A stretch of 8,760 bases of DNA from Pseudomonadota bacterium (lineage in GTDB: Bacteria > Pseudomonadota > Gammaproteobacteria > Steroidobacterales > Steroidobacteraceae). The stretch is from NCBI GenBank assembly GCA_003242275.1, contig QGUX01000143.1:1-8760 (forward strand), written 5' to 3'. The translations under genes and the position numbers were made by a program. Below the pieces are notes generated by a model, which was not told where the DNA came from, searched no databases, and saw only the letters and a program-made list of their open reading frames with translations. Below are positions 6,334 to 8,760 of the stretch, piece by piece; position 1 is the first letter of the stretch, and each line of letters begins with the position of its first letter.

Positions 6334-6894
6334 CTACTCTGCCGCCTCCTGCTCCGGATACCAGAATTTCGTGTGGCAGGAGGTGCAGACCTCGTTCAAC
6401 ACCCCGGACAGCTCGTCGAGCTTCTCGGCATCGCGCGCCTGCACGGCCGCCAGCACGCCGTCGGCCACCTCGATCAGCCTGTCCGCCTCGGCGGCGAACT
6501 CCTGGGGCAGGGCATCGATCAGCGCCTTGATCTGGGTCGCGCTGAGCGCGCCCGGGCCCTCCTCGCCCTGCAGCTTCACGCCCGGGGCCGCCACCTGGAG
6601 GTTGGCCGTGTCCTTGAGGCCGGTGGCGGCGGCGCGCATCTCCGTGGCCACCTTGACGAGCGCAGCCCAGTCCTCCTCGGACAGCATGGCGGCACTGATG
6701 TTGCCCTCGTCGTCGTAGACCTTGCCGGAGATCTCCCAGAGCTGGTTGGACTGCGGCGTGAAGGCGTTGGCCATCACTTCCTGGATGGGCGGAGAGGAAG
6801 CCGTCGCCGGTGCCGGTGCGGTGGATGTCCCGCGACCGCAACCCACCAGGCTGGTCGCCATGCAAGCCAGGGCCAGAACGATTACAGGGCGCAT
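6334..6894 (-). CDS. c-type cytochrome lipoprotein, cytochrome c'/c556-like
   Basis: This is a 186-residue exported lipoprotein with one covalent haem site. The signal peptide runs MRPVIVLALACMATSLVGC, with lipobox LVGC and lipidated Cys19. A Ser/Pro/Ala linker follows (about 20-36). The body is mostly helical, and the CTSCH haem motif is at 170-174, near the C-terminus. A C-terminal CXXCH on a predicted four-helix bundle is the cytochrome c'/c556 layout, where His174 is the proximal ligand. The N-terminal segment with Met41, then P and LWE, resembles the helix that supplies a Met sixth ligand in c556 types, so low-spin electron transfer is possible. That ligand is inference. The ATG has a GGGAGGGG ribosome site about 6 bases upstream. 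The residue after the lipobox Cys is Gly, suggesting outer-membrane sorting. The gene is convergent with, and directly abuts, the spermidine-synthase-like gene. Confidence 0.85.
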   Translation of the reverse strand: MRPVIVLALACMATSLVGCGRGTSTAPAPATASSPPIQEVMANAFTPQSNQLWEISGKVYDDEGNISAAMLSEEDWAALVKVATEMRAAATGLKDTANLQVAAPGVKLQGEEGPGALSATQIKALIDALPQEFAAEADRLIEVADGVLAAVQARDAEKLDELSGVLNEVCTSCHTKFWYPEQEAAE

Positions 6895-6921
6895 CTTCTT
6901 CCCCTCCCGGTCGAAAGCGCG

Positions 6922-6927
6922 ATTCTA
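6922..6927 (-). promoter_or_regulatory. Candidate -10 element for the cytochrome lipoprotein gene
   Basis: The minus strand reads TAGAAT, one mismatch from TATAAT, 27 bases upstream of the ATG. This would give a leader of about 20 bases. No convincing -35 is seen. It is supported mainly by position and by being an AT patch in GC-rich surroundings. Confidence 0.33.
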
Positions 6928-6981
6928 GCGCCGCGGGAAGTCCGCCGAATCAGGGAAAACCGGCGGGTCCGGCCCCGGAAC

Positions 6982-7004
6982 CGCCGCGCCACCCGGGCGC
7001 GGCG
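6982..7004 (-). terminator. Probable terminator hairpin of the hydrolase gene
   Basis: The arms cgccgcgcc (6982-6990) and ggcgcggcg (6996-7004) form a perfect 9-bp stem with a 5-base loop, starting 24 bases beyond the hydrolase stop. A TTTT tract on the minus strand occurs only some 20 bases further on, after a smaller ccgg/ccgg repeat. The stem is strong, but the T-run is not adjacent, so it is an imperfect intrinsic terminator. Confidence 0.45.
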
Positions 7005-7028
7005 ATCCGCAGGCCGGTTGCAGTGCAG

Positions 7029-8096
7029 CTAGCGCTTCGCCTTCGAGTGCTGGTTGAAGAACGCGAAGATTTCCGGGATGCCGCTGCCGATCACGCTGCC
7101 GTGGTCGCCGCCGGCCTCCTCGATGTACCTGTGGGTGATGCCGAGCTGCTTCATCTTCTCCACCCACTCGCGCACGCCGGCGACGGGAACCAGCGGGTCC
7201 TGGTCGCCCTGCACGATCATCATCGGCACGTGCTTCGCGGGTTCGAGGCTGTAGTTGGCCGCGGTGATGCCCGCCGGCGCATGCGCCGGGGCAATGGCGG
7301 CGATGCCGGCCCACAGGTTGGCGTGCTTCACGCCCAGGTAGATGGCGCCGGCGCCGCCCATGGAGTGGCCCATGATGTACATGCGGTCCTCGTCGACATT
7401 GAACTCCTTGCGGATCATGTCGAGCACCAGCATCACGTCCTTCTCGCTGCGCTTGCTGACCTCGTTGGGTTCGCCCAGGAAGGTCGGATCACGCGGCGGG
7501 CCACCGGCACCCGGCGGCGGACCCCCACGACCGGCGCCCGCAGGTCCCCCCGCGCCCGGCATGGCGCCCGGCGGCGGACCACCCGCACCCGGCATGCCCC
7601 CCCGCAGCGGACCACCGGCACCCGGCGCACCGCCTCGCGGCGGTCCTCCAAAGCCCACGCCACCGCCGATGCCGCCGGTGCCGGCCGCCATGGGCGACGG
7701 CGCGCCGTACCAGCCCGAGGAGTTGTAGCCCATGGGACCGACGAGGATGTATCCGCCCTCTTCCGCCAGATCGAGCGCGGCTCCCCGCAGCAGGGTGTTG
7801 GGGTCGCCGCCGAGGCCGTGCAGGGCGATGATCAGCGGCGCCTTCCGGTCCTTGCTCACCTTGGAAGAGACGAACACCGCGTAGGGAAGCTCCTCGTTGG
7901 TGTCGGGGAAGGTGTAGGTGCGCTGCTGCACCCGCGGATCGGCGGGACGCGGCGCCGGTGGACCACCCGGGGCCGCCGCAGGAGGCGCGCCGGCGGGAGG
8001 CTGTGGGGCTGGTGCAGGAGCCTGTGCCGCGGCGAGCATGGACCCGGCGAGCAGGGCCGCAAGCACGCCCACACGGGCGATGGAAAACGAAGCCAT
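7029..8096 (-). CDS. Secreted alpha/beta-hydrolase (esterase/peptidase-like) with Gly/Pro-rich insertion
   Basis: This is a 355-residue exported serine hydrolase of the alpha/beta fold, resembling prolyl-oligopeptidase-family and feruloyl-esterase/PHB-depolymerase-like enzymes. A signal peptide (about 1-25, ending AAAQA) leads into an Ala/Pro-rich stretch to about 53. Core motifs are the oxyanion HGLGG (93-97), the nucleophile elbow GHSMG with Ser245, the acid in GDQDPLVP (probably Asp300) and His332 in GGDHGS. The triad is therefore complete. Between GWYGAPSP and the helix starting near 212 sits an insertion of roughly 65 residues (about 138-202), almost all Gly, Pro, Ala, Arg and Met, partly an 11-residue repeat. 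The ATG at 8096 is chosen because the signal peptide begins there and GGAG lies 9 bases upstream. A longer frame to 8195 would run through the promoter region. It is separated from both neighbours by 134-140 bases. The substrate is unknown. Confidence 0.87.
   Translation of the reverse strand: MASFSIARVGVLAALLAGSMLAAAQAPAPAPQPPAGAPPAAAPGGPPAPRPADPRVQQRTYTFPDTNEELPYAVFVSSKVSKDRKAPLIIALHGLGGDPNTLLRGAALDLAEEGGYILVGPMGYNSSGWYGAPSPMAAGTGGIGGGVGFGGPPRGGAPGAGGPLRGGMPGAGGPPPGAMPGAGGPAGAGRGGPPPGAGGPPRDPTFLGEPNEVSKRSEKDVMLVLDMIRKEFNVDEDRMYIMGHSMGGAGAIYLGVKHANLWAGIAAIAPAHAPAGITAANYSLEPAKHVPMMIVQGDQDPLVPVAGVREWVEKMKQLGITHRYIEEAGGDHGSVIGSGIPEIFAFFNQHSKAKR
7543..7641 (-). repeat. Three 33-bp imperfect tandem repeats inside the hydrolase gene
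   Basis: The units begin at 7543, 7576 and 7609, each opening with ggtcc or ggacc. By eye, neighbouring units match at 26 of 33 positions. They encode an 11-residue period: GGPPRGGAPGA, GGPLRGGMPGA, GGPPPGAMPGA (residues 150-182). Shorter degenerate copies continue down to about 7498. The length is a multiple of three, so unit gain or loss would keep the frame. Confidence 0.8.
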
Positions 8097-8139
8097 GGTC
8101 TTCTTCTCCTTGTTGGTGGCGGGTATCCCCCCGCGTGAA

Positions 8140-8148
8140 ATTATCACA
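8140..8148 (-). promoter_or_regulatory. Candidate extended -10 promoter of the hydrolase gene
   Basis: The minus strand reads TGTGATAAT: a TGn extension followed by GATAAT, one mismatch from the sigma-70 -10. It is the most AT-rich patch in the gap and lies 43 bases upstream of the ATG. It would give a leader of roughly 35 bases. No good -35 hexamer is visible, as is acceptable for extended -10 promoters. Confidence 0.4.
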
Positions 8149-8236
8149 GCGCCGCTCCCGCAGAATCGCGCGGGGCCCCGGTGAACGGCGCGCATTGCCG
8201 AGTTCCTTTCGTGCAGCGAAGCGGCGGCGAATTGCC

Positions 8237-8760
8237 CTATGTGTAGCGCTCTTCGAGCAGGTCGATCTCACGCACCAGCCTGCGCGAGATCGCATCCGAG
8301 AACTGGCCCGAGCGCGCCAGCGCGAAGATCACGTCGCGCTCGGCCCTGAGCGCCGCCAGCCTGATCTCCCGCTCGTACTGCTCGCCGCGGCGCACCCGCT
8401 GGGCGGTTTCATCCGTGTGCGCGTGGCCGTGGATGCGGCGCTCGTAGCCCTCGAGCACCCGGGCGGCCACCTCCGCGTAGAGGTCGGCATCGGCGGCGGC
8501 CGGATCGTGCCCGGCGACCTGCTGCTGCACGGCGGCGATGGCCGCTTCCGCCGCCTTCACGCGCGCCTGGTCGACCTGCGGATCCTCGCCATGCGGCACA
8601 TGCAGTCCCCGCAACAGGTGCGGCAGGAAGAAGTTCGACGCCAGCAGCGACATCACGATCACGCCCGCAGCGAGGAAGATGGCCAGGTCGCGCGCCGGGA
8701 ACGGCGTGCCATCGCCCAGCACCAGCGGCAGCGTCAGCACGCCGGCCAGCGTGATGGCGC
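8237..8760 (-). CDS. CPA1-type Na+/H+ antiporter (C-terminal part, 5' end outside window)
   Basis: This is the C-terminal 173 residues of a monovalent cation/proton antiporter of the CPA1 (NhaP/YjcE-like, Na_H_Exchanger) family, an inner-membrane carrier for Na+/pH homeostasis. The frame is open to the window edge; the GTG at 8740 is internal. The first visible residues, AITLAGVLTLPLVL, match the conserved late membrane helix of CPA1 proteins. A last membrane helix follows, RDLAIFLAAGVIVMSLLA and on through FFLPHLL. After it comes a charged, helical cytoplasmic tail of about 115 residues with a His-rich spot (IHGHAHTDE) and ending LLEERYT. Tails of this kind are usual in bacterial CPA1 proteins and often regulatory. 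Ion preference (Na+, K+ or Li+) cannot be read from this fragment, since the ion-binding helices are outside. The stop is TAG, followed by a 140-base gap to the hydrolase. Confidence 0.85.
   Translation of the reverse strand, partial: AITLAGVLTLPLVLGDGTPFPARDLAIFLAAGVIVMSLLASNFFLPHLLRGLHVPHGEDPQVDQARVKAAEAAIAAVQQQVAGHDPAAADADLYAEVAARVLEGYERRIHGHAHTDETAQRVRRGEQYEREIRLAALRAERDVIFALARSGQFSDAISRRLVREIDLLEERYT

Noticed and set aside
6354..6363. A copy of tccggatacc identical to one arm of the divergent-region dyad, inside the cytochrome gene
   Set aside because: It is a half-site only, lies in coding sequence for the WYPEQE tail, has no partner arm, and a 10-base match may be chance.
7498..7641. 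Regularly spaced repeats that could be taken for a CRISPR array
   Set aside because: The 33-bp units are contiguous with no unique spacers, are in frame with the hydrolase, and encode a Gly/Pro period. They are a coding minisatellite.
6810..8138. A 442-codon plus-strand frame across the hydrolase gene
   Set aside because: It is low-complexity, spans two intergenic regions with promoter and terminator-like elements, and has no domain. The minus-strand hydrolase has a full catalytic triad.
8097..8195. N-terminal extension of the hydrolase by 33 residues
   Set aside because: It would place residues ahead of a good signal peptide and read through the likely promoter and ribosome site.
8160..8236. 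Possible terminator after the antiporter gene around the ggggcccc palindrome
   Set aside because: I could not find a stem of convincing length with a T-run. The GC-rich matches are short and imperfect.

Overview
The window is gene-dense, high-GC proteobacterial chromosome with no sign of mobile DNA. A TonB-dependent outer-membrane receptor shows a Gram-negative host. The short RaiA/HPF-type protein, the c'-type cytochrome lipoprotein and the style of the receptor suggest a gammaproteobacterium of the Xanthomonadales/Nevskiales/Steroidobacter type. That placement is inference from protein resemblance, not a phylogeny. Seven protein genes are supported, two of them cut by the window edges. I found no RNA gene, insertion sequence or CRISPR array, and no gene-free stretch exceeds 300 bases.

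Left part (1-3729): the C-terminal half of a GH51 alpha-L-arabinofuranosidase on the plus strand runs tail-to-tail into a TonB-dependent receptor on the minus strand. The two stop codons share one palindromic CTAG. Upstream of the receptor, on the same strand and 98 bases away, is a small ribosome-associated hibernation-type protein (HPF/RaiA family). The 98-base gap holds two abutting inverted repeats.

Middle (3730-6333): a 117-base divergent regulatory region contains a perfect 9+4+9 inverted repeat. It separates the hibernation gene from a large plus-strand gene. That gene encodes a membrane protein with an internally duplicated MFS-like domain fused to a C-terminal spermidine-synthase-like domain.

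Right part (6334-8760): three minus-strand genes lie in the order (transcription direction) CPA1-type Na+/H+ antiporter (5' part outside the window), secreted alpha/beta-hydrolase, and c-type cytochrome lipoprotein. They are separated by 140- and 134-base gaps with candidate promoter elements, so they are probably separate transcription units. The hydrolase carries a Gly/Pro-rich insertion built partly from 33-base tandem repeats. The cytochrome gene abuts the spermidine-synthase-like gene stop-to-stop with no base between them.

The genes do not form an obvious pathway. Arabinofuranosidase, receptor and secreted hydrolase fit a life on complex plant-derived or other polymeric substrates. The hibernation factor, cytochrome and antiporter are general stress or energy functions. 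The most notable observations are the zero-gap convergent junctions, five TAG stops out of seven, the duplicated membrane domain joined to an enzyme domain with altered motifs, the minisatellite inside the hydrolase, and the strong dyad in the divergent promoter region. None of these amounts to clear evidence of a wholly new system.
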